Assembly: GCA_015039365.1 (NCBI GenBank)
Contig: WION01000751.1
Span: 1 to 21,489 of the forward strand
Reading direction: 5' to 3'
DNA: 21,489 nucleotides
DNA from: Amanita rubescens
Taxonomy: Eukaryota > Basidiomycota > Agaricomycetes > Agaricales > Amanitaceae
Shown: one piece after another, positions 1-11,385 of the stretch
How positions within the stretch are numbered: the stretch's first letter is position 1
How the letters are laid out: each line of letters starts with the position of its first letter
Position numbers and translations under genes: made by a program
Notes under the pieces: generated by a model
The model's database searches: none
The model's input: only the letters and a program-made list of their open reading frames with translations
Told to the model about the DNA's origin: nothing

Positions 1-211
1 ACACATGTAAACAAAGGTCTGCAATGCCGAGTGTCACACGTCGATCACATTCATTTGTCTTATCTTTGCATTCGTGTACGCTCCATACAGCTTAGTAGTG
101 ATGTATAATTGTGATGAGGTTAGGAATGTTGTTGCTTCCATGCTCGTCTAGTTAAAGCTGGTCAGTGTGAGATTCGTCTATATATGAAACCTGTGATGTA
201 CAGTTACAATT

Positions 212-285
212 GGCTGTTTGGCTGAATGGTTGTTATGATGGTCTGTTTTTGCATGGCTTGGGGTTCAAATCCGGGCAGGCTCACC
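212..285 (+). repeat. tRNA-like sequence, SINE head or tRNA relic
   Basis: The sequence has an A-box-like stretch (TGGCTGAATGG) and, about 35 bases on, a B-box (GGTTCAAATCC), which are the two internal RNA polymerase III promoter boxes of a tRNA gene. The acceptor and T stems do not pair well, so a working tRNA is unlikely. Its start (aattGGCTGTTTGGCTG) resembles the start of the opposite-strand copy at 381-452, which suggests one repeated family of the SINE type. The class is inferred from the boxes only. Confidence 0.4.
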
Positions 286-380
286 TTTTATGCCTTCAGC
301 ATTAGCCACCATAAGTCTCTGTGGCATTTTATTTGCATCTACGCATAGCACATAGTGGCTATCTGTCTCATAGAAAAAAT

Positions 381-452
381 GTGGTTGGTGCCGGAATTGA
401 ACCCTCAACCATACAAAAATAATTGAGAGTTTAACCACTCAGCCACAGAGGC
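381..452 (-). repeat. Second tRNA-like sequence, inverted relative to the first
   Basis: On the minus strand this reads with a textbook A-box (TGGCTGAGTGG) and B-box (GGTTCAATTCC), resembling tRNA-Ser or tRNA-Leu bodies (GTGGCTGAGTGGTTAA). No long variable arm can be folded, and the 5' GCCTCTG does not pair with the 3' end, so it looks like a tRNA-derived repeat or tRNA pseudogene. It faces the copy at 212-285 across about 95 bases. A degenerate true tRNA remains possible. Confidence 0.45.
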
Positions 453-668
453 AATTAAATTATGTATTCAAATGTATTACATATAGGACAATCTTGCCCC
501 CCCAGCCCAAAAACCAGGCAATGTAGGGGAATAACAATATGTGATTTACTCAAGTCCTTTGACAATGCATGTAGAGGATACTTAAAGTCGAGGAAGAATA
601 TTCAGCATTAGTTAAGCGACGAGGTCACGTCACGTCGTGCCGAGCGTTTTGTTTACATGTGTTAAAAG

Positions 669-729
669 CCAGTCCCTCCGGTGCGTTAACGCTTACTTAA
701 GCTCGTCAAGCGCAGCACCGAGGGACTGG
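669..729. repeat. Strong 61-nt hairpin
   Basis: The arms 669-684 and 715-729 are reverse complements: nine pairs (ccagtccct with agggactgg), one bulged C at 678, then six more (cggtgc with gcaccg). The loop is about 30 nt and holds further small palindromes (gcgttaacgc; gctta/taagc). It starts seven bases beyond the possible element end at 662. It could be a small foldback repeat, a transposon remnant or an RNA hairpin; nothing in the sequence decides. Confidence 0.5.
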
Positions 730-785
730 GTAGGAGTCTGGGAAGAAGTTCCATTTCTCGTAACATGTCCGAAAAAGTGTTGGCG

Positions 786-803
786 ATATATATATATATA
801 TAT
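786..803. repeat. (AT)9 microsatellite
   Basis: An uninterrupted run of nine AT dinucleotides in gene-free DNA. Confidence 0.9.
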
Positions 804-1279
804 CACTGCCTTCCGTCAGAACGGTCGTTTCCTACTCTGGGCCTCGGGCCGGAATTAGCCAGTGGTAGTGAGAACATGGACCTCTTCAAGTGCATGTTAA
901 ATCGGTCACAATCTCCTTCTAGAACATGCGATTCGAGCACATTTTTTTCGCATGCATTCAACGTATAGAACCCACACTCACGACACGCGGTACGACCCTT
1001 CCGGCGGAGTTGTTCTGATGGGCATATATGAATACATTACGCATATGTTTCATGGTCTACGACGCATATATCTTGTGAATGTAATGGTTAATGCACTGCA
1101 AAGCACATGGGTAGGTTACAGAGTGAGAATGCGAAAAAGGGCCAAAAAGGTGATAAGGGATAAATGCAGGAATGAAGAATAAAGGTAGAAGATGATTGTC
1201 GCTCCTCTTTTGTATATCTCTGACCCACACACACGGTACCAAGAAAGTGCACGCCTCGGACAGGGCACGTTGGTCGACC

Positions 1280-2173
<894 letters not shown>

Positions 2174-2670
2174 TTTTATGTGTTTCTTGAGATCTTGAGG
2201 GTGTTATTGAACCGACGCGGAGTCGCTGTTGTTAACGACAGCGGCAGCCTAGGCTCGGCGTTCAGCGTTTGTTTGCAGTTGTTTCCCAGTGGAAATCAAG
2301 GTTCAGAGGCGTCGGGTTTTGCCATCAACTATACAGTTTCTATCTTAGGCAAGTAGTATTGGTTACCTTCGCCAAGGCAACTTGTCACCTAAGGCTGTTG
2401 AGACTTTATCCTCGTAAAGTTAGTTACAGTTATGGGAAGAGTGGCTTGGATGTGACCTGTTGGAGACCAGGTGACAAACGTAGCCGAAGACACGCGTGGA
2501 TCCGCGCACCGCCTTGTACTGCCACCTGCCACTCGGCGGACTCGAGGCTGAATTTTAGTCTATGAGAACAATGTTCAAGAAGCGTGCATATTCTATTACT
2601 AGGTCTGAGTCGTCATGCCTACTAATCTGTCATTCGTCGTACTTATGGGACAATAGTACCCGCAATTGAC
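2174..2670. other. RPS5 upstream region
   Basis: No gene is supported. It lies between the RPS5 start and the 3' end of the next minus-strand gene and should hold the RPS5 promoter and 5' UTR together with the neighbour's 3' UTR. A short upstream frame in the same direction as RPS5 (ATG near 2326 on the minus strand) encodes only nine codons. Confidence 0.5.
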
Positions 2671-3954
2671 CTAATTACGAAAACGCTGTTGATTCATGCA
2701 CAATCGCCTTCTTTTTCTGTTGCGCTGGTCTCCTGGAGCGCCACTCGGACGTTTCTTTGCACGTACGTTCATCTCTTCTAGACGTCCGTCATTACGGAGT
2801 GTCCTGGTACCATTCGCAAAAGTGCTTGACTTATCTTTGTTCCGTGTTTTGCCATCTGAATGTTCATCAAATGTCCCATAAACTTTCTGTAGCCATGCTC
2901 GAGAATTGGTGTAATGTGTTGAGGAGTTCTCTTTCTCGTCTCTTGCAAGGTCGGTTTCGCAGCCAGAAAGCATGACATATACTGGCTTCATCTTGTCCGA
3001 ATCAACACCTTGACACTTCAAAACTGTTTGTGTCTTTAGGATGGCAAAAGCACATCAGTATGCCTGGTTGACCTTTAATCAATTCCATCATCAACCCGAT
3101 GGCAGCACGAGCATTTCCTCTACGCCTATAGAACGCAGCTACGATCATCCAGTGTGCCCGTTCAGCAGACGCCAACTTCAAGAGTTCGATAATAGACTTT
3201 GGATCATCCTCCAGTTTGCTGAGGTCGTATATGAACTGTTCACCAGCGACCCTGAGCTCGATTTTACTTGCCATGCAAAACGAAGCAGGAGTAGTTATGA
3301 TATTGGATTCTGTCTGACAACCGAGCGTGTCAGACGATTGGCTAGCACGGGTACGATGCATCGGGTGTCTTGCGTCAACGGGGTCCTTTGGTGCAGACGA
3401 TCCAGCACATTTCGAGATAGCAGTATTACCAGCGGAAATCGAGTCTTTTCGGTGAGGCTGTGGCTTAAAAGTGATCACGGGCCGAGTGACGCCATTGGCT
3501 TGCTTTGGGGTCCCTTTCTCCCGGCTTGCAGAGGCAGCTGCAGATTCTTTGGGGCCGGGAATTTGCACCTGTTCTTTTCGGTTTCGAGGCTCTTGGCATT
3601 GTTTTACCGGGGTAGATGAGTCACGGCCCTTGAGGTTCAAAGAGCACAAAGCGAGATACTGATGGAGGAGACACGGGTCCTGAGAAAGTGTGGAGACTCG
3701 AAGACCTCGAAGAGAATCTTGGGCGTTGTACGCGCGTTGCGCAGCCTGCGCAGAGTTAAATCTGACAAAGACCTGCTTGGGAGTGATGCCAGTGGAGATA
3801 CAAGGTAGAAATGCATCGCTAAGGCGGTGATGATGAGGTGGGTACCAGATGAAGACACAGCTTACATTGAACCATAATCATCGAGAAGAGAGTGTAAATC
3901 AGCGAGACCAAGGAAGCGGTGTTCGACCTTGACGATACTGTTGAGATAATCCAT
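2671..3954 (-). CDS. Unrecognised protein with RRM-like N-terminus and TPR-like region
   Basis: Three exons (3954-3866, 3818-3073, 3023-2671) join to 395 residues through introns of 47 and 49 nt that restore one frame. Residues about 15-75 resemble part of an RNA-recognition motif: helix LHSLLDDYGSIDAF, strand PKQVFVRF, helix NSAQAAQRAYNA. A low-complexity middle follows. Near residues 220-300 there is a helical stretch (SIIELLKLASAERAHW, VAAFYRRRGNARAAIGLMME) with the spacing of a TPR-like helix pair. The C-terminus is very basic (RNRKRRRL), a likely nuclear signal. Upstream in-frame codons contain stops and no other ATG, so 3954 is the start. I do not recognise the family; RNA binding and nuclear location are inferences. 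Its start codon is 140 bp from the divergent gene at 4095. Confidence 0.75.
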
Positions 3955-4094
3955 AGGTGGCTGGGCGTGTGACAGCACCGCCCGTAATGTGATTTCCCGT
4001 GCGCAGTACCTGTCAACTATTATATATATAGGTAGTCCAGGTACGCACCCACCTTTATTCTTTCTTTCTTCCTTTCATTATTCTTTCATACACC
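3955..4094. promoter_or_regulatory. Divergent promoter with TATA-like run
   Basis: Only 140 bp separate the start codons at 3954 (-) and 4095 (+). An alternating TA run at 4019-4030 lies about 65 bp before the plus-strand ATG and could serve as its TATA element. A pyrimidine-rich tract (CTTT/TTCC repeats, about 4052-4088) precedes the ATG, typical of fungal 5' leaders. Regulatory roles are inferred from position. Confidence 0.5.
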
Positions 4095-5024
4095 ATGTTG
4101 ACGCGCGCTTTCATCCTCATTGCAGCGGCTGGCCTCGCTGCTGCACAGACCCCGTACGTAACTCTTCCAATCTCTTGCGCCACCTTATGTAACAAAATAT
4201 CCGCAGGAGCATTTCCACGAATTGCTCTGCTGCGCTCTTGGTCGTCAGCAACGACTCTGGCGCTTCTGCCTGCCTGAGTCCTTCTAGTTTGGCTGGCCTG
4301 ATCACCGGCGGATCAACAGTCAGTGTTATAGACCAGTGGTTGGGTAAAATCTGTCCCGCGGCGCCCTGCAGCAATGCTACGCTCTCAACCGTTGTCAATA
4401 CAATTGTCGGAGGTTGTTCCAACGAACTTGCTACTTACGGTATCACGACCTCTGCATCGGACCTCGTTCCGATTGTGCAGCAATATTATCCTACCGTCCG
4501 ACAAATTGCCTGTTTGAAAGAGTACGTGTCATTGTAGCTTGCATACGTTGGTTTTCTCTAATCGCAATCGTGATACAGTGGTAACACCAATTGTATCACG
4601 GAGACTTTGAACAACATTCAGACAGCGACCGGCCAAAACATCACACTTTCCAATTTCATTTCTGTGCTTTCTCTGGCTGGTAACCTCCCGAGCAATGTCA
4701 CTTGCACGGCTTGTGAAAAAGCCGCTTACAACATCGTCGCGCAGCAACAACCTACCTTGGCTTCCAGTGCACAGTCGGCTTTGCAGAGCAAATGCGGTGC
4801 TGATTTCACCAGTCAGTATGAATAATATGTTCATCTGATGGTGCTAACTTATTATCATAGATGGTACTCAACCAAGTGGCATTATTGAATCTGCTTCCAC
4901 TGCCAGCGCTGGAACGAGTTCCAGTTCTGCAGCACGCATGGATTTGTCAAGCTCCATGCCAATCCTTGTCAGCTTGGCCCTGTCGTCGTTATTTGCATTC
5001 GGCTCAGCCGTTTTGTTCGTCTAA
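4095..5024 (+). CDS. Secreted, probably GPI-anchored cysteine-rich protein, paralog 1
   Basis: Four exons (4095-4153, 4207-4521, 4579-4811, 4861-5024) join to 256 residues; introns are 53, 57 and 49 nt with GTACGT, GTACGT and GTCAGT donors. Residues 1-18 form a signal peptide (MLTRAFILIAAAGLAAAQ) with cleavage probably after AAA. The mature part has spaced cysteines (CSAALL, SACLSPSSL, ICPAAPC, VGGCSNEL, IACLK, TNCITET, TCTACEKA, SKCGADF) and several N-glycosylation sites. A Ser/Thr/Ala-rich spacer is followed by a hydrophobic end (VSLALSSLFAFGSAVLFV), the pattern of a GPI-attachment signal. It resembles a family of uncharacterised secreted proteins common in Agaricomycetes, possibly a DUF7729-type domain (from memory, untested). 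A surface or wall role is inferred. It is duplicated at 5985-6965. Confidence 0.88.
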
Positions 5025-5182
5025 AATGGCATAGAATGTTCCTGACAATATGTAAGCCAGGCATTGCAAAGCTACTGTATAGTTAGTAAATTCGGACTAC
5101 GCGTGCGGACGATCCAATTGTCATGATTACCCACGTCTATTTACGTAAATACATTACGGACAGTAATTGAATATTGTATCCC

Positions 5183-5640
5183 TGAAGTTTCACTTGATTT
5201 ATCGCTTCTGCAAAGCACCATCAGCACAGGGAGCACATATAATGATTCATTACCATATTTTGTGGCATCCTCCACAAGCCTCGGTTGCACGTAGCGGAAA
5301 CACGAATGAAGCAGTTTTTTACTGCCATCTACATGATGTTTAGCCATGATCTTGCTTTGCGGTAGTATCAACAAACCATGCGTGGATATCTGGCTTCATC
5401 GGACACCTTTATATTGTCTAGCCGGATGTTTAAGAACCTATTACACGTCATGACTGCACATACTGTCAATGATCACAGGTTATTTCAAAGCCAAGCGCAC
5501 AGAAGCCCCGTTTCGCGCTTTGGCGCAGCGTTTGCACTAGGGTGGCATTTAAAGATGAAATAATAAAAGGATGAAATACCAGTACTCACCTTGATGTCTT
5601 TGGGTTGAAAGGTCAATTTTGAACTCGACCATGACTTCAT
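5183..5640 (-). pseudogene. Decayed LSM2 copy in duplication copy 1
   Basis: Minus-strand remnants match the intact LSM2 at 7120-7620. An exon 2 fragment (EVMVEFKIDLS against EVTVELKNDLS) is followed by about 115 bp of unrelated sequence. Then come exon 3 (FLNIRLDNIKVSDEARYPRM), the start of exon 4 (MAVKNCFIRV) with deletions and frameshift, and a final exon without the stop. The 5' end, including the start codon and the beginning of exon 2, is missing. It cannot encode an Sm fold. Its splice sites around exon 3 survive, so stray splicing is possible. Confidence 0.9.
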
Positions 5641-5723
5641 ATGTAAATTCACCAAACAAAAGTGAAATAATTTTGACTGCCCCATACCAACATGCCCTGC
5701 GGACGACATAGATGTACAGATGA

Positions 5724-5892
5724 TTATGAGCCTCTTCCACTCTCCTTAGTTTTCTCAGACAAGGTCATCAACACAACTCTATCTTGGTTAACACACTCAC
5801 CTCGAGTTCCTTCCCTTCAAAGATATAACCATTGGCACGGCCAGATTGACCAGGGCGGCTAGAAATGGAAACATAGAACCGACGGTCAGATC
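5724..5892 (-). pseudogene. Truncated RPS8 3' fragment in duplication copy 1
   Basis: The sequence matches the last two exons of RPS8 (7886-8116). Part of exon 5 is still readable ([20 protein letters not shown] against [20 protein letters not shown]), with its GTGAGT donor. The acceptor of the last intron and the first codons of the final exon are deleted, and about 53 bp covering the front of exon 5 and its acceptor are gone. Everything upstream in RPS8 is absent because the duplication ended inside intron 4. It lies directly before the second GPI-protein gene. Confidence 0.9.
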
Positions 5893-5984
5893 TGATAGTC
5901 AATATAGAAAGCGGTGGCTGAGGGCGTGACAGCACGCCGGTACCTTTTTCTTATTTTCTTCCTTTCATTATTCTTTCATGCACC

Positions 5985-6965
5985 ATGTTGACGCGCGCCT
6001 TCATCCTCATTGCAGTGGCTGGTCTCGCTGCTGCACAGACCCCGTCGTGCGTAACTCGTCCAATCTCTTCAATGCGCCACCTTTACGTAACAAAATGTCC
6101 AGTCACATTTCCACGGATTGCAATACCGCGCTTTTGGCCGTCCTTAACGACCCTGACGCTTCTGCCTGCCTGAGTCCTTCTAGTTTGATTGGCCTGATCA
6201 CCGGTGGCGGATCGGCAGTCGGTATCATAGACCAGTGGTTGAGTAACATCTGTCCCGCGGCGCCTTGCAGCAATGCTACGCTCGCAACCGTTATCAATAC
6301 AGTTGCCGGAGGTTGTCCCAGTGAACTTGCTACTTACAATATCACGGCCTCTCCATCGGTGCTCGTTACGATTGTGCAGCAATATTATCCTACCATCCGA
6401 CAAATTGCCTGTTTGAAAGAGTATGCGTCATTGTAGCTTGCATATGTTGGCTTTCTCTAATCGCAATCGTGATACAGTGGTAATACCAATTGCCTCACGG
6501 AGACCTTGGGCAACCTTCAGACAACGACCGGCCAAATCATCACACTTCCCGCTTTCATCGATTCTGTGCTTTGTGTGACTGACGATTTCCCGACCAGCGT
6601 CACTTGCACGGCTTGTATACAGGCATCTTACGACATCCTTGCGCAGCAACAACCTGGCTTGGCTTCTGTTGCACAGCCAGCTTTGCAGAGCAAATGCGGT
6701 TCTTTTTTCACCGGTCAGTATGGATAATATGTTTATCTGTTGGTGCTAACCCATTATCATAGATGGTTCTCAACCAACTAATATTGTTGAATCTGCTTCC
6801 ACTGCCACGAGTTCCAGTTCTACTGCCAGCGCTGCAACAAGTTCCAATCCCACAACGAGTTCCAATTCCGCGGCACGCGTTTTTTCCATGGATTTGTCGA
6901 GCATCTTTATCAGCTTGGGCCTGTCGTCGTTATTCGCATTCGGCTCAGCCGTTTTGTTCGTCTAA
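5985..6965 (+). CDS. Secreted, probably GPI-anchored cysteine-rich protein, paralog 2
   Basis: Four exons (5985-6046, 6103-6420, 6478-6713, 6763-6965) join to 272 residues with the same intron positions as the gene at 4095. The signal peptide (MLTRAFILIAVAGLAAAQ), the cysteine framework (TDCNTALL, SACLSPSSLIGL, ICPAAPC, AGGCPSEL, IACLK, TNCLTET, TCTACIQA, SKCGSFF) and the C-terminal hydrophobic tail are conserved, while many surface residues differ. The Ser/Thr/Asn spacer before the tail is longer, which accounts for most of the size difference. For intron 1 I chose donor GTGCGT at 6047; an in-frame donor three bases upstream (GTCGTG) is weaker. The upstream region lacks the TATA-like run of paralog 1 and abuts the RPS8 fragment. 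All frames are open, so it is presumably functional. Confidence 0.88.
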
Positions 6966-7119
6966 AATGGCTCCTGACAATATGAAAGCCAGGCACTACA
7001 AAACAAGTGTATAATTAGTATATTCGGGCTATACGGGTTGAACGAACGATCCAATTGTCATGATTACCCACGTCTATTCATGTAAATACAATTACGGACA
7101 GTCATGGGATATTGTATCC

Positions 7120-7620
7120 TTAACGTTTCACTTGATTCATCGCTTCTGCAAAGCACCATCAGCACAGGGGGCACATGTTATTATTCATTAAGAGTCGCCC
7201 ACCTCTTCTTGTAGCATCCTCCAGTAATTGAGTGTCCACAGCCTCAGCAGGCAATTGCACGTAACGAACAACGGAACCACGAATGAAGCAGTTTTTTACT
7301 GCCATCTGCTTGGTACTTAGCCATGAGCTTGCTTTGCGATGGTATTAACAAACCATGTGTGGATGTCTGGCTTCATCGGACACCTTGATATTGTCTAGCC
7401 GGATATTCAGGAACCTATTACACGTCATGAATCGGCAATCTCGATGAAAAGAATACTGTACATACTGATCGACAGATTTCAGTGTACCGGTTATTGAAAG
7501 GTCATTTTTTAGCTCGACCGTGACCTCTTGTTCTGTCAGTGTCTTGAAGACGGAGAAGATGAGCTGAGTAAGTATTCAGCTAGCGGCGCGCACAGATTAA
7601 GTTGAAGTCTACTATACCAT
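7120..7620 (-). CDS. LSM2: U6 snRNA-associated Sm-like protein LSm2
   Basis: LSm2 is part of the LSm1-7 ring (cytoplasmic mRNA decapping and decay) and the LSm2-8 ring (binding the U6 snRNA 3' end in the nucleus). Five exons (7620-7618, 7563-7466, 7414-7354, 7305-7203, 7145-7120) join to 96 residues: FKTLTEQEVTVELKNDLSIT, GTLKSVDQFLNIRLDNIKVS, HPHMMAVKNCFIRGSVVRYV, QLPAEAVDTQLLEDATRREA. The Sm1 motif (ELKNDLSITGTLKSVDQFLN) and Sm2 motif (CFIRGSVVRYVQLP) are intact and the length is normal. Exon 1 contributes only the ATG before a GTATAG donor; the last exon encodes about eight residues. It converges on the GPI-protein gene (stop codons about 155 bp apart). A degraded copy lies at 5183-5640. 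Confidence 0.93.
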
Positions 7621-7885
7621 TACGAAACGGTCTAGCAACTCGGCGGGCGTGCCAAGTGCGTATCTGCTTGTACCTATTTGCCCACTACGTACATCGCGCT
7701 CACGTCGCTATATTCTACACTCAAGCTCACTAACACTAATGCTTTGTAAGGGGCATATATTGCATATCGCGTGCAAAGTAATATAGAGCGCATGTCTTCA
7801 TATAGCGTAAATTCACCCAACCAGTGAAACAATTTTGACTGCCCCATACCAACATGGCCCGCGGACGACATAGATGTACAGGTGG

Positions 7886-8812
7886 TTATGAACCATGAGC
7901 ATGCTTTTGCTTTCCAGTCCTCAGTTTTCTCAGATAGAACTTGGGGATCATTAGGTCATCAACGCAACTCTATCTTGGTTAGTATACTCACCTCAAGTTC
8001 CTTTCCTTCAAGGATGTAGCCATCGGCACGGCCGGATTGACCGGGGCGGCTAGCGATGGAAGCATAGAGCCGACCAGCTGCAAACTGGGCCTCAAGCAAG
8101 TTATCAACTTTGGCATCTGATACAAACGGTCAGATCTCTAATAAATGGGACTAATGATAATGGCTCACCCTTCCGCCTCTCGTCAATCTTGCGTTGCACG
8201 TGGTTCGATACCTTCTTAGGCTCGCCAGATTCGTCAGTTTGAATCGTTGACTTGCCCTTTTTCGTGACGGGTTGTGCGTACTGTAAAAGTCATTCAGCCG
8301 CAGATCTACTGTCGGGTTCCCTATTCATGATACTCACGTGTGCTTCATACCATTGACGGAAGGGTGTAGCGTCGACCTGGATTATAGCACCTTTTACGAG
8401 AGTGTTGGTTCGGACAAGCTCGTTGTTCGACGCATTGTACACCTTTCAAAAGAATATGTTCATCACAAACATCGAACGAGTACTATATTGACTACTCACG
8501 ACACTGATAATTCTTGTCTTTCGGGTAACATGCTCAGATCCCCATGCAAAGTTACCGCCATCGAGACGAAGAGCTCGATATTTGAGGTTTCCTCCACGGA
8601 CACGGACAGTGTGAATGCGCTTAGTACCAAGTCTGGTGTTTGCAGGCTGGCGACCAAGCTCGAACTTTCTCTTCTTGCGGTAGTGGGCGCGTTGCGCACC
8701 AGATGCGGAACGCTTGTGACGGGATGAACGGGAAATACCTGTATTGGATATGCGCAAAGGTCAACGATCACGTTACGGCAAGATATGGAGGTAACCAGCG
8801 ATACCCACCCAT
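7886..8812 (-). CDS. RPS8: 40S ribosomal protein eS8 (RPS8)
   Basis: eS8 is a structural protein of the small ribosomal subunit. Six exons (8812-8809, 8738-8500, 8442-8338, 8280-8169, 8116-7992, 7939-7886) join to 212 residues. Diagnostic stretches are [96 protein letters not shown] and [15 protein letters not shown]. The first coding exon is only ATGG, with the 70-nt intron 1 splitting codon 2, as often seen in ribosomal protein genes. Introns are 52-70 nt with GTGAGT or GTGGGT-type donors. The C-terminus ends with a short family-specific tail ([11 protein letters not shown]). The 3' part of the gene, from intron 4 on, was copied to 5724-5892. Confidence 0.96.
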
Positions 8813-9244
8813 GCTGGACGGTCTTGAGGATGGGTGTCTTGATGTCGGTCAAGGTTTTGTGATGATACTGGAAATTAAGGTTTCGTGCTATTCAGACTCC
8901 GATTCGGCGCTGGCCAGTCACAGCCACCTCCTATCGCTCACAATGATTCTCCAGGCACATTGTTGGCCTCAGCAGTTCATTGAGAAGTAAAACGACAATT
9001 GTGTACATTCTCGTATTTCTAGAAAATACCGAACAGAATTTATAAATTGGTATCGAGTTCCAAAACCATTGATAGTAAAAATCTACAAACTAATGATTAC
9101 AGGGGATAGGCCAACTACGTTTGATTAAGAGGCCCACAGAAAAAAAAGTAAAGAATGAATTGCCAAGGTATGAATTTGAAACAAGTCCACTATTGTGTTT
9201 AGGTTGCAGCTTTAAAGTTCCTGTTGACACACGTCAATGAGACT
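8813..9244. other. RPS8 upstream region / UGP1 downstream region
   Basis: No gene is supported in these 432 bp. The part near 8813 should hold the RPS8 promoter and leader. The AT-rich part near 9000-9200 probably contains UGP1 3' UTR and polyadenylation signals. Confidence 0.5.

Positions 9245-11385
<2,141 letters not shown>

Larger units (their letters stand above)
1..662. mobile_element. Possible non-autonomous element with 15-bp terminal inverted repeats
   Basis: The first 15 bases of the window (acacatgtaaacaaa) recur as an exact reverse complement at 648-662. Sequence next to the two ends is only loosely alike. The interval holds no convincing coding region, is AT-rich, and contains two tRNA-like sequences pointing at each other (212-285 and 381-452). 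Short perfect terminal inverted repeats around non-coding DNA fit a MITE or other non-autonomous DNA transposon. The left end coincides with the window edge, so a target-site duplication cannot be checked and the true left end could lie outside. A chance inverted repeat or a nested SINE pair are the alternatives. Confidence 0.4.
663..1279. other. Gene-free stretch downstream of RPS5
   Basis: Apart from the hairpin and the AT microsatellite I see no supported gene. The short open frames on both strands lack family resemblance and plausible splice structure. The part next to 1279 should contain the RPS5 3' UTR and polyadenylation region. Confidence 0.6.
3956..5912 (+). repeat. Segmental tandem duplication, copy 1
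   Basis: This block is homologous to 5913-8137 in the same orientation. Shared landmarks in order are: ggtggctg followed by a gcgtgac-type stretch, the whole GPI-protein gene with its introns, about 430 bp of 3' flank (for example atccaattgtcatgattacc), LSM2-derived sequence, RPS8 3' flank (gccccataccaacatg) and RPS8 exon sequence ending in cggtcagatct. Copy 1 is shorter than copy 2: it lacks the LSM2 5' end plus adjacent intergenic DNA, and about 53 bp around the RPS8 intron 4/exon 5 junction. It has an unrelated roughly 115-bp insertion at about 5465-5580. Confidence 0.9.
5913..8137 (+). repeat. Segmental tandem duplication, copy 2
   Basis: This is the copy with intact LSM2 and RPS8. Homology to copy 1 begins at the ggtggctg at 5913-5920 and fades just after cggtcagatct (about 8126-8136), inside RPS8 intron 4. 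The ancestral order was therefore GPI-protein gene (+), LSM2 (-), RPS8 (-), and the duplicated unit ran from next to the start of the minus-strand gene at 3954 to inside RPS8. Relative to copy 1 it lacks most of the 4095-proximal promoter DNA. Confidence 0.9.

Noticed and set aside
212..452. Two functional tRNA genes
   Set aside because: A and B boxes are present, but acceptor and T stems do not pair and no anticodon arm is convincing.
3041..3619. 192-codon plus-strand ORF
   Set aside because: It is antisense to exon 2 of the RRM/TPR-like gene, whose sense frame has splice sites and domain-like patterns.
7940..7991. Box C/D snoRNA in RPS8 intron 5 (TGATGA present)
   Set aside because: The intron is only 52 nt and lacks a matching D box and terminal stem.
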